64,000 nt of DNA from Streptomyces sp. R28. Lineage in GTDB: Bacteria; Actinomycetota; Actinomycetes; Streptomycetales; Streptomycetaceae. Shown here in pieces: positions 45,686 to 53,354 of the stretch. Both the position numbers and the translations under genes were made by a program. Location: contig NZ_CP163439.1 in NCBI RefSeq assembly GCF_041052385.1, positions 9,723,001-9,787,000 on the forward strand, written 5' to 3'. The notes beneath the pieces were generated by a model, which searched no databases, had not been told where the DNA came from, and saw only the letters and a program-made list of their open reading frames with translations. Position 1 is the stretch's first letter. Each line of letters starts with the position of its first letter.

Positions 45686-47002
45686 GTGAGCGCTTCAGCT
45701 CTGAGCACTCTCACCGCCGCGCTGCTGATGGTCTCCGGCGCAGCCGCCCCGCAGCCGGTCGCCGTCTCCGCACGGGTGGAGACGCCCGCCGTGTACGACG
45801 ACGAGGCGGGCGGCAACGCCGATGCCGACGACCCGGCCGTCTGGGTCGACCCCGATCACCCGGGCCGCAGCCTCGTGATCGGCACCCTCAAGGAGGCCGG
45901 CCTCGACGTGTACGGCCTCGACGGCAGGCGGCTCCAGCACATCGCGGCACCCGAGGCCCCGAACGACGACGCCGCACCAGGCCGCTTCAACAACGTCGAC
46001 GTCGTCTACGGCTTCGAACTGGGTGGCAGGAAGACCGACTTGGCCCTGGTCAGCGACCGCGGCCGGGACCGGGTCCGGGCCTACGCGATCGACCCGGCCG
46101 CGGTGGCGGCGGGCAGACCCCCGCTGAAGGACGTGACGGCGGCCGACGCCGCGCCGGTCTTCTCCGCGAGCGAGACCGAGGTGGACGACCAGCGCACCGC
46201 CTACGGGCTGGCCGCCTTCAGCGACGGCGACCACGCCTACGCGGTGGTGTCGCGCCGCTCGGAGACCCGGGTGCGGCTGCTCCAGTTGGAGGACCACAAC
46301 GGGCGCGTCGGCTACAAGACCGAGGACACCCTCGATCTGCCGGCCTCCTTCACGCTGCCGAACGGCACCGGCTGGACGCCGTGCGCCGACCCCGGTGACC
46401 ATGCGCAGGTCGAGGGCATGGTCGTCGACCAGGAGGAACACGTCCTGTACGCGGCCCAGGAGGACGTCGGGCTGTGGCGGATCGACCTCGACGACGAGGA
46501 GTTCGACCGGCCCGAACTGATCGACCGAGTGCGGGAGTACGGCACCCCGTGGACGTATGACGCCGAGGAAGAGGAGTGCGTCCTCGACACCGCCCACGAC
46601 CCCGGCTTCGGCGGTGAGCACCTGAGCGCCGACGCCGAGGGCGCCACGATCTACCACGCCGCCGACGGCAAGGGATACCTGCTCGCCTCCAGTCAGGGCG
46701 ACAACACCTTCGCCGTGTACGAGCGCCAGGGCCGAGGCGCCTACCTCGGCTCCTTCACCGTCACCGACGGCGCCGCCACCGACGGCGTGCAGCACTCCGA
46801 CGGTTCCACCGTGGTCAACGTCCCGCTGGGCCGTACCTTCCCCAAGGGCCTGCTCGTCACCCACGACGGCGAGGCCACGCCCGCGGACGGGGACCGGGAG
46901 GGAACCGGCTTCAAGTTCACGGGGTGGGAGTCGGTGGCCGGCGCGTTCCCGAAGCCGCTGACGATCGACACCAAGTCGTTCGACCCGCGCGACACGGACT
47001 GA
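45686..47002 (+). CDS. Secreted beta-propeller phytase
   Basis: 438 aa. A signal peptide (ALSTLTAALLMVSGAAA) leads to a six-bladed-propeller phytase domain: DDPAVWVDPDHP, GLDVYGLDG, FNNVDVVYGF, TAYGLAAF, QVEGMVVDQEEHVLYAAQED and GYLLASSQGDNTFAVYER, the calcium and phosphate site regions. It releases phosphate from inositol hexakisphosphate outside the cell. GTG at 45686 with GAGGA upstream. Divergent from the UvrA-like gene. Regulation by phosphate would be expected, but I could not find a convincing PHO box. Confidence 0.92.
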   Translation: MSASALSTLTAALLMVSGAAAPQPVAVSARVETPAVYDDEAGGNADADDPAVWVDPDHPGRSLVIGTLKEAGLDVYGLDGRRLQHIAAPEAPNDDAAPGRFNNVDVVYGFELGGRKTDLALVSDRGRDRVRAYAIDPAAVAAGRPPLKDVTAADAAPVFSASETEVDDQRTAYGLAAFSDGDHAYAVVSRRSETRVRLLQLEDHNGRVGYKTEDTLDLPASFTLPNGTGWTPCADPGDHAQVEGMVVDQEEHVLYAAQEDVGLWRIDLDDEEFDRPELIDRVREYGTPWTYDAEEEECVLDTAHDPGFGGEHLSADAEGATIYHAADGKGYLLASSQGDNTFAVYERQGRGAYLGSFTVTDGAATDGVQHSDGSTVVNVPLGRTFPKGLLVTHDGEATPADGDREGTGFKFTGWESVAGAFPKPLTIDTKSFDPRDTD

Positions 47003-47027
47003 CCCGCCGGCGGGCCGCCCGCCCGGA

Positions 47028-48026
47028 TCACGCGTAGGTGATCCGGGCGAGCCGCCGGTAGGAGTCCAGCAGGGCCTCACGGTCGTACGTACTGGTCGTG
47101 ACCAGTACCTCCTGCGCGCCCGTCTCCTTCAGCAGCGTCTCCAGCTCGTGCGCGACCTGCTCCTGAGTGCCCGCGATGTGCCCGGCGAGGCCGCCCTCGT
47201 AGAAGCCGCGCTCCTTGTCGGTCATCGTGAGCCCCTCGACGTACTCGGCGGGCGGGAGCGGCGGGAAGGTGCCGTGCGTGCGCGAGTGGGCCATGGACCA
47301 GGCCTCAGGGACCAGCAGACGCCGGGCGTCCTGCGGTGTGGCGGCCACCGCGACCGTGCCGGAGATCACGACGTACGGTTCGCTCGCCCAGGGGGAGGGG
47401 CGGAAGTGGTCGCGGTAGTGGTCGATGCCGTGCTGCATCTTCGCCCGGTTCCGGAAGTCACCGATGACCATCGGCAGACCCGCGCGGGCGGCGATGTCCG
47501 CGCCCTCGCCCATCGCCAGCACGAACGGTGGCACGGTCAGCCCCTCGGCGGGCCGCGCGTGCACTCCCGTGGCCGAGGTGCCGCGGAACCAGCCGAGCAG
47601 CTCCTGGATCTGCGCCGCGAAGTCCTCCGCGTCCCCCTTGTCCCGCCCGAGCGCCTTGCGCACCCCGTCGGTGAAACCGACCGAGCGCCCCAGCCCCATG
47701 TCGATACGGCCCGGAAACAGGGACTCCAGCACCCCGAACTGCTCGGCCACGACCAGTGGTTGGTGGTTGGGCAGCATCACCCCGCCGGTCCCGACCCGGA
47801 TCGTGCGGGTCGCGGAGGCGACGGCGGCGGCCAGCACGGTCGGCGCCGAGCCGGCCACGCCGGGCACACCGTGGTGCTCCGAGACCCAGACGCGGTGGTA
47901 GCCCAGCTCCTCCAGCTCCCGCGCCAGCGTCACGGTGTCGCGCAGTGCCTCGGCGTTCGTACGGCCCTGACGGGTGCGGGAACGGTCGAGGACGGAGAAG
48001 CGGGTCGCCGCGATCACGGAACTCAT
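47028..48026 (-). CDS. LLM-class flavin-dependent oxidoreductase
   Basis: 332 aa, bacterial luciferase-like monooxygenase fold of the MsnO8-like type: FSVLDRSRTRQGRTNAEALRDTV at the start, RVWVSEHHGVPGVAGSAP, MLPNHQPLVVAEQFGVLESLFPGRIDMGLGR and a C-terminal GTQEQVAHELETLLKETGAQEVLV. It would use FMNH2 or F420; which cannot be read. It lies 34 bp downstream of the FAD oxidoreductase gene on the same strand, likely one operon. Confidence 0.88.
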   Translation of the reverse strand: MSSVIAATRFSVLDRSRTRQGRTNAEALRDTVTLARELEELGYHRVWVSEHHGVPGVAGSAPTVLAAAVASATRTIRVGTGGVMLPNHQPLVVAEQFGVLESLFPGRIDMGLGRSVGFTDGVRKALGRDKGDAEDFAAQIQELLGWFRGTSATGVHARPAEGLTVPPFVLAMGEGADIAARAGLPMVIGDFRNRAKMQHGIDHYRDHFRPSPWASEPYVVISGTVAVAATPQDARRLLVPEAWSMAHSRTHGTFPPLPPAEYVEGLTMTDKERGFYEGGLAGHIAGTQEQVAHELETLLKETGAQEVLVTTSTYDREALLDSYRRLARITYA

Positions 48027-48060
48027 ATGGGGTTCAACAACGCCGCCGCCGCAGGATTCC

Positions 48061-49446
48061 TCAGGGCGCGATGTTGTGGTTCAGACGGAACAGGTTGCCC
48101 GGGTCGTAGCGCCGCTTCAGGGCGGTCAGACGAGCGTGGTTGCCGCGGTAGTTGGTCTGCACGCGGTGCTGGTCGTCACCGTCCATGAAGTTCACGTAGG
48201 CGCCTCCCATGGAGTGCGGTTCCAGCGCCCCGTGGAAGCCGCGCACCCAGTCCTTCTGCGCCTCGCACGCCTCCCGGGTGGTCAGGGTCGGGCTGAGCGC
48301 GATCGAGTAGTCGGCGTCCCGGTAGGAGAAGGCGGTCTCTTCCGGTCCGACGCGGTGGCAGGCCCCGTCGATGGGGAAGAGGACCGTCACGCTCTGGATC
48401 GAGGGCGTGGCGGCGCCGTACTCGACCAAGGCGTCGACGGCTCCGTCCGGCAGGCTCTGGGTGAAGGCGCCCTTCCAGTAGTGGTACAGCCCGGCGGGCA
48501 CCAGGTCGTCGAACAGGGTGTTGATCACCGGATAGGGCATGCGCTCCAGGTGCCGGCCCAGCACCGGCCCCAGTGCGGCGACCCGGTCCCGGATCCGGTC
48601 GTCCTCGTCCTGCGATCCGCTCCAGCAGGCGATCACACCGCACAGCGGCCGGCCGTGCCAGCGTTCGGGCAGGAACGGCACCGGTGGTCCGAGTCCCACG
48701 ACGAACGTGGCTCCGAGCCTCTCGTCCGCCTCGGCGACCAGCTCCCGGTAGCGGCGGATCACGTCGCCGTCGAGCGGGAAGAACGTCGGTCCGCCGAGGA
48801 TGTCGGCGACAGGGTGCAGCCGGAACGCGAACGACGTCACGACCCCGAAGTTGCCCCCGCCCCCGCGCACCGCCCACATCAGGTCGCTGTTCTGCTCGTC
48901 GGTGCAGGTCACGAAGGATCCGTCGGCCGTCACCAGGTCCACCGAGGCCAGGTTGTCGCAGGCCAGACCGCAGCGCCGGGACAGATACCCCATGCCGCCG
49001 CCCGTCGTCAGGCCACCGACGCCGGTCGTGGAGACCATCCCGCCGGTCGTGGCCAGCCCGAAGGCGTACGTGGCGTGGTTGACGTCCGCCCAGGTGCAGC
49101 CGCCCTCGACCCACGCGGTGCGGGTGTCGGGGTCGACGCGGATGCCGTGCATCAGGCCGAGGTCGAGCACCGCACCGCCGTCGCAGGTGCCGTAGCCGGG
49201 GACGCTGTGGCTGCCGCCGCGCACGGCGAGCGGCAGGCCCTGATCGCGGGCGAAGTCCACCGTGGCGATGACGTCGCCCGCGTCGACGGCCCTGACGATG
49301 ATCGCCGGCCGCCTGTCGTGCATGGCGTTGTAGACCTTGCGGGCCTCGTCGTAGGCCGGGTCGCCGGGCTCGACGACGTCGCCGCGCACCGCCCCACGCA
49401 GCCGTTCCAGCAGCCGGTGGTCGAAGGTCGGCGTGTAGGTGGTCAT
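48061..49446 (-). CDS. FAD-linked oxidoreductase with BBE domain
   Basis: 461 aa. PCMH-type FAD domain: VRGGSHSVPGYGTCDGG with the His that usually carries covalent FAD, GGLTTGGGMGYLSRRCGLACDNL, and a C-terminal berberine-bridge (BBE) segment AYVNFMDGDD, then RYDPGNLFRLNHNI. The position of the second (Cys) FAD attachment found in bicovalent members has no Cys (STTGVGG), so single attachment is likely. Such oxidases act on sugars, alkaloids and polyketides; the substrate here is unknown. ATG 49446 chosen. A palindrome lies just upstream. Confidence 0.9.
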   Translation of the reverse strand: MTTYTPTFDHRLLERLRGAVRGDVVEPGDPAYDEARKVYNAMHDRRPAIIVRAVDAGDVIATVDFARDQGLPLAVRGGSHSVPGYGTCDGGAVLDLGLMHGIRVDPDTRTAWVEGGCTWADVNHATYAFGLATTGGMVSTTGVGGLTTGGGMGYLSRRCGLACDNLASVDLVTADGSFVTCTDEQNSDLMWAVRGGGGNFGVVTSFAFRLHPVADILGGPTFFPLDGDVIRRYRELVAEADERLGATFVVGLGPPVPFLPERWHGRPLCGVIACWSGSQDEDDRIRDRVAALGPVLGRHLERMPYPVINTLFDDLVPAGLYHYWKGAFTQSLPDGAVDALVEYGAATPSIQSVTVLFPIDGACHRVGPEETAFSYRDADYSIALSPTLTTREACEAQKDWVRGFHGALEPHSMGGAYVNFMDGDDQHRVQTNYRGNHARLTALKRRYDPGNLFRLNHNIAP

Positions 49447-49482
49447 GGCCGCCACCTGCTTTCCGCTCCTGGTCGGGAAGGG

Positions 49483-49499
49483 GTACACCACCGGTGTAC
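49483..49499. promoter_or_regulatory. Operator-like palindrome upstream of the FAD oxidoreductase gene
   Basis: GTACACC-ACC-GGTGTAC, perfect 7-bp arms, 37 bp upstream of the ATG at 49446. The length and symmetry suit a TetR-type or similar dimeric regulator. No TetR gene is adjacent; the nearest regulator is the LuxR protein encoded next on the same strand. Confidence 0.5.
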
Positions 49500-49576
49500 G
49501 CGTGGAGCGGGAGCGCGCTCATCGCCAGAATCGCCCATTCCCGTTCGATCGGCATGGGCGAAACGGCCCATGCGCC

Positions 49577-51250
49577 TCACATGAGGCCGTGCCGGTACGC
49601 GTACGCCGTCGCCGCCGCCCGCGAGGACACGTCGAGCTTGGCGAAGATGTTGTTGAGGTGCCGGGCGACGGTGTGCTCGCTGATCACCAGCTCCGTGGCG
49701 ATGGCCCGGTTCGTGCGTCCCGCGGCGACCAGCCGCAGCACCTGGATCTCACGCTCGGTGAGCCCGCCGGGCCGACGTCGGCGCACATCGGCGAGCAGGG
49801 CCGCCGCCCGGCGCGCGTCCGGTACGGCGCCGAGCTGCCGGAAGGCCTGCTCCGCGGCCCGCAGCTCCATCCGGGCACCCTCGTCGTCACCGGCGGCCCG
49901 GTCGGCGGCGGCCAGCGTCATCCGCACCTGGGCGGCCTCGTACGGCACCCGAAGCTCCAGCCACACCGCCAGCGCCCGGCGCAGCCGGGACAGCGCGCGA
50001 TCGAGGTCACGGGCGGCGAAGGCCAGCGCGCCGGACGCCGCCGCGGCGCTCGCGTGCAGCAGGGTCCTCTCCGAGCCGCACCGCCGCTGCCAGTCCCGGG
50101 CAAGCGACTCAAGGCCCTCGGCAGCCGAGCGCGCCTCGGCCGTCCGGCCGAGCGCGAGGCACACCTCCACCTGGGCCGCGAGCAGCCTGCTCCGCGCGAG
50201 AGCGCCGGCCTCGGCTCCGCTCGCGAGCGCCGACTGCAGGGCCGCGGCAGAGGCGTCGGCCTTCCCCTGGGCCAGCCGCAGCAGGGCGAGACCGGGCTGC
50301 GGGTCGCGACCGAGCTCGTGGGCACGGTCGTACGACTCCTCGGCCGCGGCGAGCTCTCCGCGCCGCCGCTGGATCTGGCCGACCAGGTAGACCGCCTCGG
50401 CGGCCGTCCGACGTTCGTACGGCAGCAGTTCCTCGCGGGTCCGCACGGCCTCCGTGAGCGCCTCGGACCAGCTTCCGCGCAGCTCGAGGACCTCCACCCG
50501 GTGCACCCGGCACAGCCCGCGGTAGTTGTTCTCGGCCGGCATCGCCGCGCACCACCGCATGGCCGCGTCGGTCCACTCGGCGGCGCGTTCGAGATCGACG
50601 CAGGCCATGGCCTGCTGGAGACCCAGGCAGTACACCCACCCGGTGAAGAAGGAGCTGAGCTCACCTGCCATGGCCGAACACATGGCGTCGTCCAGGAGAT
50701 CGAGTCCGTCCCCGACGCGCTCCCGGGCCACCAGGACGCCCGCCTGCGCCTCGATGCTCATGGCCAGCAGGTCCGGGCTGCCGCAGCGCCGGGCGATCCC
50801 GGCCATGCGCCGGGCCGCGGCCATCGCCTCGTCGAACGCGCCGCGTTCCTGAGCGTGCTCCGCGTCGATCCAGGCGAGGTAGCACTGCTCGACACACTCC
50901 GGCTCGCCCCGCAGATGGCGCCGGGCCCGGCGCAGCCAGCCGGCGGCGACGGCCGTGCGCCCCGCGAGCTGGTGCTCGTAGAAGAGCAGCCAGGCCATGA
51001 GCCCCGCCTGCCGGGCCGCGCCCGCCGCGACGTATCCGGAGTAGGCCCGCATCCGCTGGACGATCGACTCGTCGATCCGGCTCGTCCACCAGGCGGCGTC
51101 GGCGAACGCGGCGCAGTCGTCGGGGGTGAGGCAGGCGGTGTCCAGGCGGCCCAGCAGCCGGTACGCCTCGCCCCACACCTCACGGGCAGCGGCGTCCCTG
51201 GCCCGCCGCAAGGTGTCCGCGGCGGCGCTGTCGATCGTCCGCTCGGTCAC
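49577..51250 (-). CDS. LuxR-family regulator with long TPR-like helical N-terminus
   Basis: 557 aa. About 480 N-terminal residues are helical and Ala/Arg/Leu-rich in repeating 35-45 residue units (WLRRARRHLRG, AAEWTDAAMRWCAA, ELAAAEESYDRAHELG), like the TPR part of LAL/MalT regulators but without the ATPase domain. The GerE-type HTH is at about 492-557 (GGLTEREIQVLRLVAAGRTNRAIATELVISEHTVARHL in outline). GTG 51250 was chosen because GGGAG stands upstream and the frame above it crosses a mobile repeat. A 176-bp palindromic element lies 43 bp ahead of the start and must affect the promoter. Confidence 0.88.
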   Translation of the reverse strand: MTERTIDSAAADTLRRARDAAAREVWGEAYRLLGRLDTACLTPDDCAAFADAAWWTSRIDESIVQRMRAYSGYVAAGAARQAGLMAWLLFYEHQLAGRTAVAAGWLRRARRHLRGEPECVEQCYLAWIDAEHAQERGAFDEAMAAARRMAGIARRCGSPDLLAMSIEAQAGVLVARERVGDGLDLLDDAMCSAMAGELSSFFTGWVYCLGLQQAMACVDLERAAEWTDAAMRWCAAMPAENNYRGLCRVHRVEVLELRGSWSEALTEAVRTREELLPYERRTAAEAVYLVGQIQRRRGELAAAEESYDRAHELGRDPQPGLALLRLAQGKADASAAALQSALASGAEAGALARSRLLAAQVEVCLALGRTAEARSAAEGLESLARDWQRRCGSERTLLHASAAAASGALAFAARDLDRALSRLRRALAVWLELRVPYEAAQVRMTLAAADRAAGDDEGARMELRAAEQAFRQLGAVPDARRAAALLADVRRRRPGGLTEREIQVLRLVAAGRTNRAIATELVISEHTVARHLNNIFAKLDVSSRAAATAYAYRHGLM

Positions 51251-51293
51251 TCGCGGCTCCCTTCTCGCGCTCTGCGAGCAGGACCGGCCCCTA

Positions 51294-51469
51294 GGGCCGG
51301 GCGGACAAATTCCAGCCTGCCCCGCGGCGTCTGGCACGCACGCTCGCCGCGTTGCCGAACCGTCCACGTGGCTCCGCCACGAGGCCGCTCCGGCGCCTTG
51401 CGATCGCACGCACCAGACGCCGCGGGGCCCGCCCTCCGGGCGGACGACGGGAATTTGTCCGACCGGCCC
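51294..51469. mobile_element. MITE-like palindromic element, 176 bp, bounded by TA
   Basis: The ends are inverted repeats with one mismatch in 20: GGGCCGG-G/T-CGGACAAATTCC. Both are bordered outside by TA (left CTA-GGGCC, right GGCCC-TAA), the target duplication of IS630/Tc1-type elements. A second perfect pair of 16-bp arms, GCCCCGCGGCGTCTGG, lies at 51319-51334 and 51413-51428, and a central hairpin CGTGG/CCACG at 51367-51381. There is no open frame for a transposase, so it would be mobilised in trans. It sits between the CobW-like and LuxR genes. Confidence 0.75.
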
Positions 51470-51502
51470 TAACCAGAATAGGCGGGCCGGGCGCCGCGGG
51501 AC

Positions 51503-52684
51503 TCAGTGAACGGACGCCTCCAGCGGCGCCGCCTGCTCGTGCTCACAGGCGTCGTCGATGCCGTACGTGTCCCAGGCCGGGAACGGGTCGGCGGCCGGAA
51601 GGCCCTCGCCGTCCGCCATGAGGCACTCGGCCAGGGCGGCCCGGAGCGCCTCCGCACGCAGATGCGTGCCGATGAAGACCAGCTCCTGCGCGTACGGGGC
51701 GTCGGTGTCCCGCGCGGCGCTGGGCTCGAAGCGGGCGACGGAACCGGCCTGTGACCACAGCCCCGTCACCTGCGGGCGGCTGGCGAGAGTGAAGAACCCC
51801 TTGGAGCGCAGCACCTTCCCGTAGGCGCCACTGTCGAGCTCCTCGGTGACGAAGGTGAACAACCGCCCGGGGTGGAAGGGGAGTTCGGAGCGGAACACCG
51901 TGGACGAGATCCCGTACTCCTCGGTCTCGGGGACGTGGTCGCCGTTGAGCTCCCGTACCCAGCCGGGAGCCTGCTGGGCGCGCTCCAGGTCGAACAGCCG
52001 CGTGCCGAGCACCTCTTGGAGACGTACGCGTCCCTGTACGGCGTCGACGAGCCGCGCGGCCGGGTTGAACCGGCTGAGCGCGGCCCGCAGTCGGTCCGCC
52101 GTCACGTCATCCACCAGGTCGAGCTTGTTGAGCACGATGACGTCCGCGAACTCGACCTGGTCGACGAGGAGATCGCTGACGGTGCGCTCGTCGTCCTCGT
52201 ACTGGTCGAGGCCGCGCTCGGCGAGTTCGTCGCCGCTGTCCAGCTCGGACAGGAAGTTGGCGGCGTCGACGACCGTGACCATGGTGTCCAGCAGGGCGAG
52301 ATCGCCGAGGGTGGCGCCGTCGTCGCGGGCGAAGGCGAAGGTGGCCGCGACCGGCATGGGTTCGGAGATGCCGGACGACTCGATGAGGAGATGGTCGAAG
52401 CGTCCCTCGCGGGCGAGGCGGTCGACCTCCTCGAGGAGATCGTCGCGCAGGGTGCAGCAGATGCAGCCGTTGGTCATCTCGACCAGGCGTTCCTCGGTCC
52501 GCGACAGCGCGGCCTCGCCGCCCCGCACCAGCGCGGCATCGATGTTGATCTCGCTCATGTCGTTGACGATGACCGCCACGCGCAGTCCCTCGCGGTTCGC
52601 CAGGACATGGTTGAGCAGGGTCGTCTTGCCCGCCCCGAGGAAGCCGGACAGGACGGTGACGGGCAGACGGCGGTCGTACGGCAT
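51503..52684 (-). CDS. CobW/ZNG-type GTP-dependent metallochaperone
   Basis: 393 aa G3E GTPase. Walker A GFLGAGKTT at residues 14-22, the metal-binding CxCC motif C74-I-C76-C77 (NGCICCTLR), NKLD guanine motif, and a C-terminal CobW_C domain; the tail DACEHEQ adds possible metal ligands. It is preceded by a gene for cysteine-free L32 and a Zur-like box, so it most probably delivers zinc to proteins when zinc is scarce. It lies 6 bp after the L32 stop in the same transcript. Confidence 0.92.
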   Translation of the reverse strand: MPYDRRLPVTVLSGFLGAGKTTLLNHVLANREGLRVAVIVNDMSEINIDAALVRGGEAALSRTEERLVEMTNGCICCTLRDDLLEEVDRLAREGRFDHLLIESSGISEPMPVAATFAFARDDGATLGDLALLDTMVTVVDAANFLSELDSGDELAERGLDQYEDDERTVSDLLVDQVEFADVIVLNKLDLVDDVTADRLRAALSRFNPAARLVDAVQGRVRLQEVLGTRLFDLERAQQAPGWVRELNGDHVPETEEYGISSTVFRSELPFHPGRLFTFVTEELDSGAYGKVLRSKGFFTLASRPQVTGLWSQAGSVARFEPSAARDTDAPYAQELVFIGTHLRAEALRAALAECLMADGEGLPAADPFPAWDTYGIDDACEHEQAAPLEASVH

Positions 52685-52690
52685 CTGCGG

Positions 52691-52861
52691 TCAGCCCTCG
52701 GGGCGCAGCAGCCCGCGCTCGTAGGCCTTGACCAGGTGCTGCGGCACGAGGTGGCTGACTCCGTCGATCGTGACGGGCACGAGCTGGGGCGTGCTCGCCT
52801 TCCACTGGGCGCGGCGGTGGCGGGTGTTGCTGCGGGACATCTTCCGCTTGGGGACAGCCAT
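52691..52861 (-). CDS. rpmF: 50S ribosomal protein L32, zinc-independent paralogue
   Basis: 56 aa: begins AVPKRKMSRSNTRHRRAQWK, the L32 N-terminus, and ends VKAYERGLLRPEG. It has no cysteine, so the CxxC...CxxC zinc ribbon of the standard L32 is absent. Such C-minus copies replace the zinc form when zinc is limiting, freeing zinc. ATG 52861 with AGGAGG-like GGAGGTCC just upstream. First gene of the probable operon with the CobW-type chaperone; the Zur-like box starts 40 bp upstream. Confidence 0.92.
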   Translation of the reverse strand: MAVPKRKMSRSNTRHRRAQWKASTPQLVPVTIDGVSHLVPQHLVKAYERGLLRPEG

Positions 52862-52900
52862 GACGGACCTCCTCGGTGGGTGAACACCGAGGACGCTACA

Positions 52901-52921
52901 TGAAAATGGATCCCATTAACA
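52901..52921. promoter_or_regulatory. Zur-box candidate
   Basis: Nine-base half-sites TGAAAATGG and CCATTAACA separated by ATC. The left half matches the actinobacterial Zur half-site TGAAAATG; the right half is its complement with two changes. It lies 40 bp upstream of the cysteine-free L32 gene, a classical Zur target. Confidence 0.75.
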
Positions 52922-52932
52922 ATTGGGCCGAG

Positions 52933-53340
52933 TCAGCGGCGGGACCGCACCCGTGCGTCCCGTGGCGGCCGGATGAACTGCAGCTCCAGCGTGACGGGCG
53001 GATCGGCCAGACCCGGTCCGCCCGCGGCCGCCCACCGCACGATCTCCTCCGTGCCTTCGTCGTCCATCGCGAAGCCCACCCAGGTGGCCCGCCCGCCGGC
53101 CCGGCGCCCCGCGGCCGACGGCTGGACGACGATCACGTTGGCCTGGTCGCAGGGGCCCAGGCAGTCGGTGGTGCGGACCTGGAACCCGTGCTCGGCCCCG
53201 GCGGCCCGCAGCCGCTCCACTTGCCCGGCGTGATCGGTGCCGGGGTGCTTGCGCGGATCGCCGCAGCAGCAGCCCCGGCAGACGACGAGCGTGCAGGGGC
53301 GCTCGCGGGCGGCGCCGATCAGGAACGTATGAGTGGGCAT
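52933..53340 (-). CDS. Thioredoxin-like 2Fe-2S ferredoxin domain protein
   Basis: 135 aa. Cys21 in VVCRGCCCG plus Cys24-26, and C60-x3-C64 (DCLGPCDQANVIVV), matching thioredoxin-like 2Fe-2S proteins; C16 is an extra Cys. The C-terminal third carries FAMDDEGTEEIVRWAAAGGPG. The DCLGPC end is similar to DUF1636/NuoE-like folds. ATG 53340 is the family-like start. It ends 32 bp before the L32 promoter region, with the ActP symporter gene upstream on the same strand. The cobalamin/zinc context suggests metal metabolism, but the role is not known. Confidence 0.75.
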   Translation of the reverse strand: MPTHTFLIGAARERPCTLVVCRGCCCGDPRKHPGTDHAGQVERLRAAGAEHGFQVRTTDCLGPCDQANVIVVQPSAAGRRAGGRATWVGFAMDDEGTEEIVRWAAAGGPGLADPPVTLELQFIRPPRDARVRSRR

Positions 53341-53354
53341 GGCAGAAGCATCTC

